Shown: positions 1-4,516, counted from the first letter of the stretch. The stretch is 6,540 bases of DNA from an uncultured Lachnospiraceae bacterium (GCA_947631075.1 CANRJU010000157.1:1-6540), one strand, 5' to 3'. Made by a program: numbers and translations. The notes: generated by a model from the sequence alone, not told the origin.

Positions 1-1
1 C

Positions 2-340
2 ACCCTGTTCAGCGGTTCGGGCAAGGAAATGACCGAGGAAGAGATACAGAATACCGAAGCGCAGGAGAATGGAGTGCAGAAGATGAAAGACCTGTTCTGC
101 ATCGTCCGCGAGCTTCTGTTTGTCGGGTTCAAAAAGTACAACCCGGTCGAGACGGAGCAGGAAGTCGGAGACCTGATTGACGAGTACGTCGAGGAAGAGA
201 CGGACGAAAAGCGCGGACTGCTCACACTGTTCACACAGCTTTCGGAGGAACTGACGAGCAGGGGTTTTTTAAAGGAAATCATCGGGAGCTCGGAGGATTC
301 GGGGAAGAAGCCGACAGACCACAAGAAGAAACAGGCATAA
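2..340 (+). CDS. Phage tail assembly chaperone G (5' end outside window)
   Basis: This is probably the upstream member of the G/GT tail assembly chaperone pair, which in siphophages binds the tape measure protein and recruits tail tube subunits. The frame is open to the left edge. The first ATG inside the window (29) has no properly spaced Shine-Dalgarno, only AAGGAA directly abutting it, so the true start is probably upstream. The visible part is short, acidic and helical (VRELLFVGFKKYN, then EVGDLIDEYVEEE and LLTLFTQLSEELTSRGFL), ending in a polar Lys-rich tail. The assignment rests on this style, on the -1 slippery heptamer at 265-271 inside its 3' end, on the overlapping downstream frame, and on a tape measure gene further on. 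It could belong to a subfamily I cannot name. Confidence 0.8.
   Translation, partial: TLFSGSGKEMTEEEIQNTEAQENGVQKMKDLFCIVRELLFVGFKKYNPVETEQEVGDLIDEYVEEETDEKRGLLTLFTQLSEELTSRGFLKEIIGSSEDSGKKPTDHKKKQA
265..271 (+). promoter_or_regulatory. Programmed -1 ribosomal frameshift site (T TTT TTA)
   Basis: In the G reading frame the codons are GGT TTT TTA AAG, so the heptamer T_TTT_TTA is in the exact X_XXY_YYZ phase needed for tandem -1 slippage; the same heptamer is used by HIV-1 gag-pol. After slippage the -1 frame (codons from 271) is open through 738, while its nearest upstream stop is TGA at 178-180. The fusion then reads ...SRGFL-KGNHRELGGFGEE... into the downstream frame. A GGAGG at 244-248 lies upstream and might stimulate pausing, although its spacing (about 16 nt) is longer than in dnaX. 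I see no obvious strong downstream pseudoknot by eye. Confidence 0.85.
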
Positions 341-738
341 TCCGCAAGCCGAAGCCGTACAACAGGTTTGTCATGGAAGACTTGCTCCCGTTCTACCTGA
401 TGCTCGGCGTTTCCCGTGAGATGTTCATGGACTCTGACCCAGTGGATTTGGAGCCGTATGATTTAATGTACCGCAGGAAAAGGAACGAGGAAAACGAGAT
501 GATGCACCTGCAAGGCGTGTACTTTGCTGACGCGCTTGTCGCGACGGTCGGGAACATGTTCCGCAAGAAAGGCACGACGCCGATGGAATATCCGCAGGAG
601 CCTTACCGCATCTTCCCGTACACCGAAGAAGAACTGGAAGAGAAGAAGGAAAAGGAACTGCAAAAGGCAATCGCCTATTTCAACAACATGATGGCAGAGT
701 CCAAAAGAAAGAAGAAAAAGAAACAGCAGGGCGGATAG
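271..738 (+). CDS. Tail assembly chaperone GT extension (made by -1 frameshift from G)
   Basis: This is the T part of the G-GT fusion. In lambda-like systems GT is made at a few percent of G and links the tape measure to tail tube subunits. The frame is continuous from 271 to the TAG at 736-738. An ATG exists at 373 (MEDLLPFYLML...), but no ribosome binding site precedes it (upstream bases are ACAGGTTTGTC), so expression by frameshift is much more likely than independent initiation. Recognisable stretches are YNRFVMEDLLPFYLMLGVSR, PYDLMYRRKRNEEN and a charged C-terminus ending in a Lys-rich tail. The stop codon lies at the base of the terminator stem that follows. Normally the tape measure gene would come next; here it is 4.1 kb downstream. 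Confidence 0.8.
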   Translation, partial: KGNHRELGGFGEEADRPQEETGIIRKPKPYNRFVMEDLLPFYLMLGVSREMFMDSDPVDLEPYDLMYRRKRNEENEMMHLQGVYFADALVATVGNMFRKKGTTPMEYPQEPYRIFPYTEEELEEKKEKELQKAIAYFNNMMAESKRKKKKKQQGG

Positions 739-767
739 GTGTCACAGCTTATCCGCTTATTTTTTTA
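731..767 (+). terminator. Intrinsic terminator after the chaperone genes
   Basis: GCGGATA (731-737) pairs perfectly with TATCCGC (750-756), and G-U and G-C pairs can extend the stem inward. After CTTA there is a run of seven T (760-766). The hairpin overlaps the GT stop codon. A terminator here is odd for a tail operon, whose late genes are normally cotranscribed through to the tape measure and beyond. It suggests that downstream genes depend on antitermination or on separate promoters. Confidence 0.75.
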
Positions 768-791
768 TACACTTCCATTTTTCGACATAAT
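764..791 (+). promoter_or_regulatory. Possible promoter for the membrane protein gene
   Basis: TTTATA (764-769), a 16-bp gap and CATAAT (786-791) give a weak -35 and a good -10 (5 of 6 to TATAAT). It lies just past the terminator and before the first AT-rich gene, where a promoter is needed if the terminator works. The predicted start of transcription, near 798, would leave almost no leader for an ATG at 800 but a usable one for the ATG at 833. Confidence 0.35.
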
Positions 792-799
792 GTGTTATT

Positions 800-1471
800 A
801 TGGGGAAAACGAAAGATGGAGCATTTGATTTCATGTCTGGAAGAAAAGGAACAAGCTCAAACGGCTCTGGGTGTGGAACAATTATTGCTGTTTTACTTGT
901 TATAGGATTCATAAGTGCATACTGGTATGTTTTTGCAATCATTGCCTTGCTGTTTTTAGCGCGTTTCTGTTTTTCAGCTTATACGAAAAAAAGAAAACAA
1001 TCAAATTCGGTTTATCAGTCTATGTATGATGAAATGCGCGAATCATATTGGAAGGATGAATACGATGATGAATTTGAAGATGGAGAGGATGAATATACAC
1101 GTGCTCCGCCAGTTACGTTTCTTGGAAAAAATAATTTTAACGAAAACAAATCTATAATCAAAGACAATCAAAAAGAGATAACATATATTGCTGAAAATAC
1201 GAAAGAGAGGAACGGTTGTATGTACGACAGAGAAAAAGGGATTTATCCGGCTGGGCAGTACTTGGTTGGAAGAGATATTCCGCTCGGCGGATATATATTG
1301 ACTGCAAGGAACGGGAAAACCGCATCTGTTACATTATACCCGTCATATACCAAATATAAAAACGAAGAAGATGAATTGATGTGGGTTAATTTTCAAGATG
1401 ACTTTCATATTTCTTTAATGGAAGAAAAAAATTTCCTTGTGGTAGAAGATGCTGATATACAAAAGATATAG
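800..1471 (+). CDS. Membrane protein with C-terminal beta-rich surface-type domain
   Basis: A 223-residue protein of unknown function. Residues about 26-60 (from CGTIIAVLLVIGFISAYWY to LLFLARFCFSAY) form one or two transmembrane helices, followed by a basic stop-transfer patch KKRK, then a very acidic linker (about 86-98). The C-terminal part carries GIYPAGQYLVGRDIPLGGY (about 147-165), which resembles a short beta-rich module of Firmicute surface proteins with the pattern 'G-x-Y-x-V-G-x-D-I-P-x-G-x-Y'. The start is uncertain: ATG 800 lacks a Shine-Dalgarno, while ATG 833 (residue 12) has a distant GGAG at 817-820. The gene is AT-richer than the tail genes and precedes a lipoprotein gene by 18 bases, suggesting a transferred two-gene cargo unit. 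Role not known; altering the cell envelope of the lysogen is an inference. Confidence 0.75.
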   Translation: MGKTKDGAFDFMSGRKGTSSNGSGCGTIIAVLLVIGFISAYWYVFAIIALLFLARFCFSAYTKKRKQSNSVYQSMYDEMRESYWKDEYDDEFEDGEDEYTRAPPVTFLGKNNFNENKSIIKDNQKEITYIAENTKERNGCMYDREKGIYPAGQYLVGRDIPLGGYILTARNGKTASVTLYPSYTKYKNEEDELMWVNFQDDFHISLMEEKNFLVVEDADIQKI

Positions 1472-1489
1472 AAAAGAAGGTGCCTACAA

Positions 1490-1879
1490 ATGAGAAAATT
1501 TTTGATTATAATGATTGCATTTGCATTTTTTAATCTTTCCGCTTGTGCCGAAGAATCATTAAGCGACGCAGAAGATTATTTTTCGGATGTTGAATTGGAA
1601 ATGGATTTTTCCGAAATTTCCGCGCCGGACGGAAAGAAAATTTTTCAAATATTTGTTTTTCAAGATGAAGATGATGAAACAGACCAAAACGAAACGCTCG
1701 ATTCATTTGATGAAAAAATATTAAGTATCAGCGATCAGGAATGGTTTGACTCGGATATTATATATTACACATTTTACAATCAAGAATCGGAAACTATTAT
1801 TTTAAGCGGGATTTATTATCTGCCAGATAAAGTTAAATACCACGTATGGGTATTAGATGATTATGAAGAAGTGAAATAG
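1490..1879 (+). CDS. Small prophage lipoprotein
   Basis: A 129-residue predicted lipoprotein. The N-terminus has the basic MRK, a hydrophobic core (FLIIMIAFAFFN) and the lipobox L-S-A-C at residues 16-19, so Cys19 should be lipidated and the mature protein anchored outside the membrane. The mature part is strongly acidic (Asp/Glu-rich), rich in aromatic residues, and has no family I recognise. AGAAGG at about 1474-1479 is a good ribosome binding site. It probably forms an operon with the membrane protein gene 18 bases upstream and ends at the terminator just after its stop. Short secreted lipoproteins carried as phage cargo sometimes mediate superinfection exclusion; that is analogy only. Confidence 0.8.
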   Translation: MRKFLIIMIAFAFFNLSACAEESLSDAEDYFSDVELEMDFSEISAPDGKKIFQIFVFQDEDDETDQNETLDSFDEKILSISDQEWFDSDIIYYTFYNQESETIILSGIYYLPDKVKYHVWVLDDYEEVK

Positions 1880-1886
1880 ATGGATT

Positions 1887-1913
1887 GAGCGGACAATGTT
1901 CCGCTCTTTTTTT
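1887..1913 (+). terminator. Intrinsic terminator after the lipoprotein gene
   Basis: GAGCGGA (1887-1893) pairs with TCCGCTC (1900-1906) around a 6-nt loop, followed at once by seven T (1907-1913). This is a textbook rho-independent terminator, and it closes the membrane protein/lipoprotein unit. Confidence 0.88.
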
Positions 1914-1923
1914 AAATTTCCTC

Positions 1924-1951
1924 TTGACTTTTGCCAGACATAATATATAAT
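1924..1951 (+). promoter_or_regulatory. Sigma-A-type promoter for the RHH gene
   Basis: TTGACT (1924-1929; 5 of 6 to consensus) and TATAAT (1946-1951; 6 of 6) are separated by 16 bp, directly after a terminator and 39 bases before the RHH start codon. The spacer and the region after the -10 contain repeat copies that look like operators. Confidence 0.75.
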
Positions 1952-1971
1952 TGAATTATGCCAGACAAAAG
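1928..1971 (+). promoter_or_regulatory. Paired repeat, candidate RHH operator
   Basis: TGCCAGACA occurs twice on the same strand (1932-1940 and 1959-1967), 27 bp apart start to start. The outer and inner flanks are inverted: CTTTTG (1928-1933) against CAAAAG (1966-1971), and CATAAT (1939-1944) against ATTATG (1955-1960). One copy lies in the promoter spacer and the other just past the -10, so a protein bound to both would block RNA polymerase. RHH proteins commonly bind short repeats in their own promoter, so autorepression is the likely role. This is inference from position and pattern. Confidence 0.55.
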
Positions 1972-1989
1972 TTGAAAGGGGGTTATGTG

Positions 1990-2166
1990 ATGAGTCCAAG
2001 AACTGGCAGACCGACCGACAATCCAAGACCAAACAAAATCAGTGTCCGCATAAGCGACAGAGACAAAGAGATTTTGGAATCTTACTGCGAACAAGAATCC
2101 GTAAACAAGACGGAGGCTATTAGCAGAGGGATTGGAAAGTTGGAAAAAGACATAAAAAAAGAATGA
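1990..2166 (+). CDS. Ribbon-helix-helix DNA-binding protein
   Basis: A 58-residue protein with the usual layout of a small RHH (Arc/MetJ/CopG-like) regulator: a flexible N-terminus MSPRTGRPTDNP, a beta strand NKISVRIS (about 15-22) that would pair in the dimer and read the major groove, helix DRDKEILESYCEQES, a turn, and helix NKTEAISRGIGKLEKDI. The ATG at 1990 is chosen because AAAGGGGG (1975-1982) sits 7 nt upstream; GTG 1987 is a less likely in-frame alternative. The gene has its own promoter with candidate operators. Its last codons and 3' UTR are overlapped by a predicted antisense RNA on the minus strand. RHH proteins of this size can be antitoxins, but no protein toxin gene is adjacent in an obvious pair. 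Confidence 0.82.
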   Translation: MSPRTGRPTDNPRPNKISVRISDRDKEILESYCEQESVNKTEAISRGIGKLEKDIKKE

Positions 2167-2198
2167 CCGGCAACTTTGGCGAGTAGCGACGGTCATTC
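2154..2198 (-). terminator. Minus-strand intrinsic terminator of the antisense RNA
   Basis: GAATGACCG (2161-2169) and CGGTCATTC (2190-2198) form a perfect 9-bp stem. On the minus strand the stem is followed directly by seven T (complement of the A run 2154-2160). On the plus strand no T run follows, so the element points to minus-strand transcription. Confidence 0.72.
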
Positions 2199-2227
2199 CT
2201 AAATGTCATCAGAGGTTTCCCGCTGAT
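2154..2227 (-). ncRNA. Predicted antisense small RNA to the RHH mRNA 3' end
   Basis: A near-consensus minus-strand promoter predicts transcription starting near 2227, and a strong minus-strand terminator ends it near 2154, giving an RNA of about 75 nt. Read on the minus strand, the 5' end can fold into ATCAG...CTGAT (plus 2223-2227 with 2208-2212) with a 10-nt loop; the terminator hairpin follows. No coding frame of note lies inside. The RNA is fully complementary to the last RHH codons, its stop, and the left arm of the plus-strand hairpin at 2211-2257. Convergent 3'-overlap with a compact two-hairpin antisense RNA is the arrangement of type I antitoxins such as RatA/txpA. Here the partner is an RHH gene, so the function is open. 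Detected from signals only. Confidence 0.58.
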
Positions 2228-2260
2228 AAATCTATTATATCAGCTTGGGATTCCTCTTTC
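2211..2260 (+). terminator. Long interrupted hairpin, probable plus-strand terminator of the RHH transcript
   Basis: AGAGG (2211-2215) pairs with CCTCT (2253-2257), TCCC (2218-2221) with GGGA (2247-2250), and GCTGATA (2222-2228) with TATCAGC (2238-2244). This gives 16 bp interrupted by small TT loops, with a 9-nt AT-rich apical loop. The trailing T content (CTCTTTC) is modest, so termination may be partial. The right arm also contains the minus-strand promoter. Confidence 0.5.
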
Positions 2261-2262
2261 AA
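2234..2262 (-). promoter_or_regulatory. Minus-strand sigma-A promoter of the antisense RNA
   Basis: Read on the minus strand: TTGAAA (plus 2257-2262; 5 of 6), exactly 17 bp, TATAAT (plus 2234-2239; 6 of 6). This is among the best promoters in the window. It points away from any minus-strand coding frame and toward the terminator at 2154-2198. Confidence 0.7.
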
Positions 2263-2284
2263 GAACATTTTTACAAAAGAGAAG

Positions 2285-2298
2285 CCCCGGATTCGGGG
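2285..2298 (+). other. Small GC hairpin in the leader of the five-gene operon
   Basis: CCCCG (2285-2289), loop GATT and CGGGG (2294-2298) form a compact hairpin ending 14 bases before the ATG at 2313 and just upstream of the Shine-Dalgarno AGAGGG (2303-2308). It has no T run, so it is not a terminator. It could protect the 5' end or keep the ribosome binding site open. Confidence 0.4.
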
Positions 2299-2312
2299 AG
2301 AAAGAGGGAACC

Positions 2313-2570
2313 ATGAGAGAATACGAAAGAATAGCGGTCTTAAGAAACCAGATTAAGGAAATGAACGAGGACTTCGGCTTTTCTGTAAATGATTTGCAGA
2401 AAATCAGCGGAAAGCTTGTCGAAGCGCAGAGGGCGCATGAGCTTGGGCAGATAACAGACGATGATATGGAAAGATACCTTGTCTGGCTGAAAACAAGCCT
2501 TGATAGCCTTGAGGAAAAACTGGAAACGTCACGCTTCAACGGACAGCAGTTTTTGAAGGGGGTGGCGTGA
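2313..2570 (+). CDS. Small helical phage protein, unknown function
   Basis: An 85-residue protein, first of five genes whose ends overlap. It is predicted to be almost all alpha-helical with heptad-like leucines (AVLRNQIKEMNEDFG, LQKISGKLVEAQRAHELGQI, YLVWLKTSLDSLEEKLE), so a short coiled coil or helical bundle is likely. AGAGGG at 2303-2308 supports ATG 2313. The stop TGA (2568-2570) overlaps the next start in an ATGA arrangement, implying translational coupling. I recognise no family. Its transcript promoter is not clear from the sequence. Confidence 0.72.
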   Translation: MREYERIAVLRNQIKEMNEDFGFSVNDLQKISGKLVEAQRAHELGQITDDDMERYLVWLKTSLDSLEEKLETSRFNGQQFLKGVA

Positions 2571-2914
2571 TGATTACCAGAGAAAGAGTAGAGGATGCGT
2601 TGCTTGAAATGGGAATGCCGATTGCAATGTTCGGCTTTGACTACATCTCTGACATGATTGTCCTCATGTCAGAATCAAACGGCGGACGGATAAGTATGTA
2701 TTTTCTTTATTGCCTGACGGCCGAAAAGTATGGTACTACGTGGGCGGCAGTAGAGAGAAGCGTCAGATACGCATTCAACAAAGTGAGGGGAAAAGAAAAG
2801 TACCGGAACGTTGTAGAGCATTACATAGGGACTGAGGACAAAGCGAATACAGCTTCTTTGAAGATGCTGTACCGCGCCCTTTCAGTTAAGCAGAAAGGCG
2901 GTGCGGCGGCATGA
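2570..2914 (+). CDS. Free-standing Spo0A C-terminal-like DNA-binding protein
   Basis: A 114-residue protein matching the DNA-binding (C-terminal) domain of the sporulation master regulator Spo0A, without the phosphoacceptor receiver domain. Corresponding stretches are ALLEMGMPIAMFGFDYISDMI (10-30; Spo0A has 'EIGVPAHIKGY-YLREAI'), an insert, LTAEKYGTTWAAVERSVRYAF (49-69; Spo0A has 'AKKFNTTASRVERAIRHAI', which includes the recognition helix), and KANTASLKMLYRAL near the end. ATG 2570 is preferred to GTG 2567 because AAGGGGG (2556-2562) is 7 nt upstream and it gives the ATGA overlap. It lies between two small helical proteins in the operon. The likely role is DNA binding; interference with or mimicry of host Spo0A control is an inference. 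Confidence 0.75.
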   Translation: MITRERVEDALLEMGMPIAMFGFDYISDMIVLMSESNGGRISMYFLYCLTAEKYGTTWAAVERSVRYAFNKVRGKEKYRNVVEHYIGTEDKANTASLKMLYRALSVKQKGGAAA

Positions 2915-3132
2915 AGGATGAAATCCGGGAAAATTATTACTTGGCGAATGAGAGCCTGAGAAGCGCCGCGATCACTACCAATATATGCAGAGATTACATC
3001 AAAAGGAAAAGGGCAAAGGCATTAGCGGATAGTGCGCTGAATGACATTGAAGAATACACCAAAAAGGCTCAGGAGCACTTGAAAATCCTTTGCGAACTGG
3101 CAGAAGCGCAGAAAGGTGGTGCTGAGTCGTGA
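2911..3132 (+). CDS. Small basic helical protein, unknown function
   Basis: A 73-residue protein overlapping its upstream neighbour (ATG 2911 within the ATGA at the stop) and its downstream neighbour (GTGA at 3129-3132). Nearly all of it looks helical: ESLRSAAITTNICRDYIKRKRAKAL, then NDIEEYTKKAQEHLKILCELAEA. There is no membrane segment or zinc motif. AAAGG near 2894-2898 is a somewhat distant ribosome binding site, so translation is probably coupled. The fold and family are not recognised. Confidence 0.68.
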   Translation: MKDEIRENYYLANESLRSAAITTNICRDYIKRKRAKALADSALNDIEEYTKKAQEHLKILCELAEAQKGGAES

Positions 3133-3458
3133 GCAAGCGGAGGAAGTTCACATACCGTGAGAAATGTGAGGTGTACGCCCGGAGCAATGGGAGATGCGCA
3201 ATCTGCGGAGAACATTTACAATTCAATAAGATGACGATAGACCACAAGATTCCCTTGTCAAAGGGCGGCACAAATGCAATGAGCAACCTACAGGCGGCTT
3301 GCCTGTCCTGCAACCGTTCAAAATGCGACATGACTCCGGCAGAGTTTTTCGGAAAGCTGATTTCGGTTGCCTGCAACAGCAAGATGCAGATTGCGAAGTA
3401 TTGCATTATGAAGATGTTCGGGTTGAATACAAAAGAGGAAAGGGGAGTTGTGGCATGA
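3129..3458 (+). CDS. HNH endonuclease with two CxxC zinc pairs
   Basis: A 109-residue HNH nuclease. C23-x2-C26 (CAIC) and C58-x2-C61 (CLSC) are the zinc knuckle pairs. The catalytic core reads I-D38-H39-K-I-P-L-S-K-G-G, then N53 in SNLQAAC, then N62-R63-x-K65, the standard beta-beta-alpha-metal signature (DH ... N ... NR-K). The N-terminal YREKCEVYARSNGRC is typical of this small class. It starts at GTG 3129, overlapping the previous stop. Phage HNH proteins of this type are found as packaging nickases beside terminase genes, as free-standing homing nucleases or as cargo; the distance from terminase makes the last two more likely here. All catalytic residues appear intact. Confidence 0.88.
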   Translation: MSKRRKFTYREKCEVYARSNGRCAICGEHLQFNKMTIDHKIPLSKGGTNAMSNLQAACLSCNRSKCDMTPAEFFGKLISVACNSKMQIAKYCIMKMFGLNTKEERGVVA

Positions 3459-4174
3459 ATGAGATGCAGATTTTCAATTCGCCGGAGTTTGGCGAAGTTA
3501 GAACGGTTGTAATTGACAATGAACCGTGGTTTGTGGAAAAGGATATTTCTTCAATACTTGGGTATGCCAAAACATTTAACATGACAAAACTTATCGACAA
3601 AGAAGATAGACAAGTAATCAGCTCCTCCGTTTTGGAGGAGCAGGTGTCAAAACAAGCTTATCAGATAGGGGTTGTAAACGAGAGCGGCTTGTATGCGGCA
3701 ATCTTCGGAAGTAAGCTTGAATCTGCGAAGAAGTTTAAGAAATGGGTTACATCGGAGGTTCTTCCGCAGTTGAGAAAGACCGGCGGTTATGCATTACCTA
3801 CCACGACCGAGGGAAAGATACAACTTCTTGCGCAAGGAAACGTCGAGCTGAACAAGAAAGTGGACACGCTGACGGAGAGGATGGACAAACTCGAAATGGA
3901 CTTGCCAATTCTCCCGATCGAAGCGGACAGAATTACAACGGCAGTGAAGCGCCGGGGAGTATCCGTTCTCGGAGGAAAGCACTCAAGGGCATACAACAAC
4001 AGAATGTTAAGACAGCAGTTGTATAACAATCTGTATGCGAACCTGAAATATAATTTCGGCGTGCGGTCGTACAAGAGCATCAAGAGAAGCCAGTGCGACA
4101 AGGCAGTTGAGATTATTGCGAAGTATGAACCGCCACTCTTCCTTGCGGAACAGATTGAAAAAGAAAATATTTAA
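3455..4174 (+). CDS. BRO-N / ORF6C-domain antirepressor
   Basis: A 239-residue phage antirepressor-type protein. The BRO N-terminal domain spans about residues 5-110: IFNSPEFGEVRTVVIDNEPWFVEKDISSILGY, later VVNESGLYAAIFGSKLESAKKFKKWVTSEVLP and the closing LRKTGGY. A coiled-coil linker follows (about 126-150), then an ORF6C-like C-terminal domain (about 155-235; ITTAVKRRG..., LYANLKYNFGVRSYKSI, A-x-x-I-I-A-K-Y). Start ATG 3455 overlaps the HNH stop as ATGA and is served by GGGGAG near 3443-3447. Proteins of this family are linked to relief of repression in temperate phages and normally sit in the lysogeny or early region; here it is next to the tail genes. A perfect hairpin lies within its coding sequence at 3621-3641. 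Confidence 0.9.
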   Translation: MNEMQIFNSPEFGEVRTVVIDNEPWFVEKDISSILGYAKTFNMTKLIDKEDRQVISSSVLEEQVSKQAYQIGVVNESGLYAAIFGSKLESAKKFKKWVTSEVLPQLRKTGGYALPTTTEGKIQLLAQGNVELNKKVDTLTERMDKLEMDLPILPIEADRITTAVKRRGVSVLGGKHSRAYNNRMLRQQLYNNLYANLKYNFGVRSYKSIKRSQCDKAVEIIAKYEPPLFLAEQIEKENI

Positions 4175-4180
4175 GAGATT

Positions 4181-4205
4181 GAGCGTCCTCCGGGGCGCTC
4201 TTTTT
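4181..4205 (+). terminator. Strong intrinsic terminator after the antirepressor
   Basis: GAGCGTCC (4181-4188) pairs with GGGCGCTC (4193-4200), including one U-G pair, around a TCCG tetraloop, followed by TTTTT (4201-4205). It ends only 11 bases before the next start codon. Bases 4186-4192 of this hairpin are also the exact complement of 4207-4213, which contains the ribosome binding site of the next gene. Confidence 0.88.
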
Positions 4206-4216
4206 GCGGAGGAAAT

Positions 4217-4516
4217 ATGTTCTGGAAAAAGAAGAAAAAAACACAAAATATGATAGATACGAGCATAGAGGCGTACCGGGAACTTGGTATTAATTTAACC
4301 AAAGAGCAATTTGAGGATTTGGTTTGCATTAATCTGATGGCAAACAGCGAAGAGTGCAAAACGACCCCGACACATTGGGTTATGCTCCTTTTCAAATATC
4401 TCAATATATTACCACCCGAACTTGTGTGTGAAGTAAGCGATAACGAGTCCGCTGATGATTCCGAGAATGTAGGAAACGACGTATTTCAAAAGCGATACGG
4501 AAAGCTTAAATACTGA
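4217..4516 (+). CDS. Small hypothetical protein, converging on the winged-helix gene
   Basis: A 99-residue protein starting with a basic stretch (FWKKKKK), followed by a helical domain (IEAYRELGINLTKEQFEDLVCINLMAN, then THWVMLLFKYLNILPP) and an acidic, probably disordered tail (about 71-99). GGAGG at 4208-4212 is 4 bases from ATG 4217, a strong but close ribosome binding site. The last 35 codons lie antisense to the 3' end of the minus-strand gene 4409-4753, and the acidic tail is encoded opposite that gene's membrane helix. I do not recognise the family. Because it starts just after a strong terminator, expression may need readthrough. It could also be only partly functional. Confidence 0.62.
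   Translation: MFWKKKKKTQNMIDTSIEAYRELGINLTKEQFEDLVCINLMANSEECKTTPTHWVMLLFKYLNILPPELVCEVSDNESADDSENVGNDVFQKRYGKLKY

Noticed and set aside
29..340. ATG 29 as the true start of the first chaperone gene
   Set aside because: The frame is open upstream to the window edge, and AAGGAA directly abuts the ATG, leaving no usable spacing. A start outside the window is more likely.
373..738. Second chaperone frame as an independent gene starting at ATG 373
   Set aside because: There is no Shine-Dalgarno upstream, and the frame extends open back to 181 with a correctly phased slippery heptamer, so a frameshift product explains it better.
2999..3406. 135-codon minus-strand open frame
   Set aside because: It is antisense to the clear HNH gene, has no convincing ribosome binding site or domain, and its peptide has low-quality composition.
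3299..3454. N-terminal extension of the antirepressor from position 3299
   Set aside because: It lies inside the HNH coding region and lacks BRO-like sequence. ATG 3455 has a ribosome binding site and begins exactly at the conserved BRO-N start.
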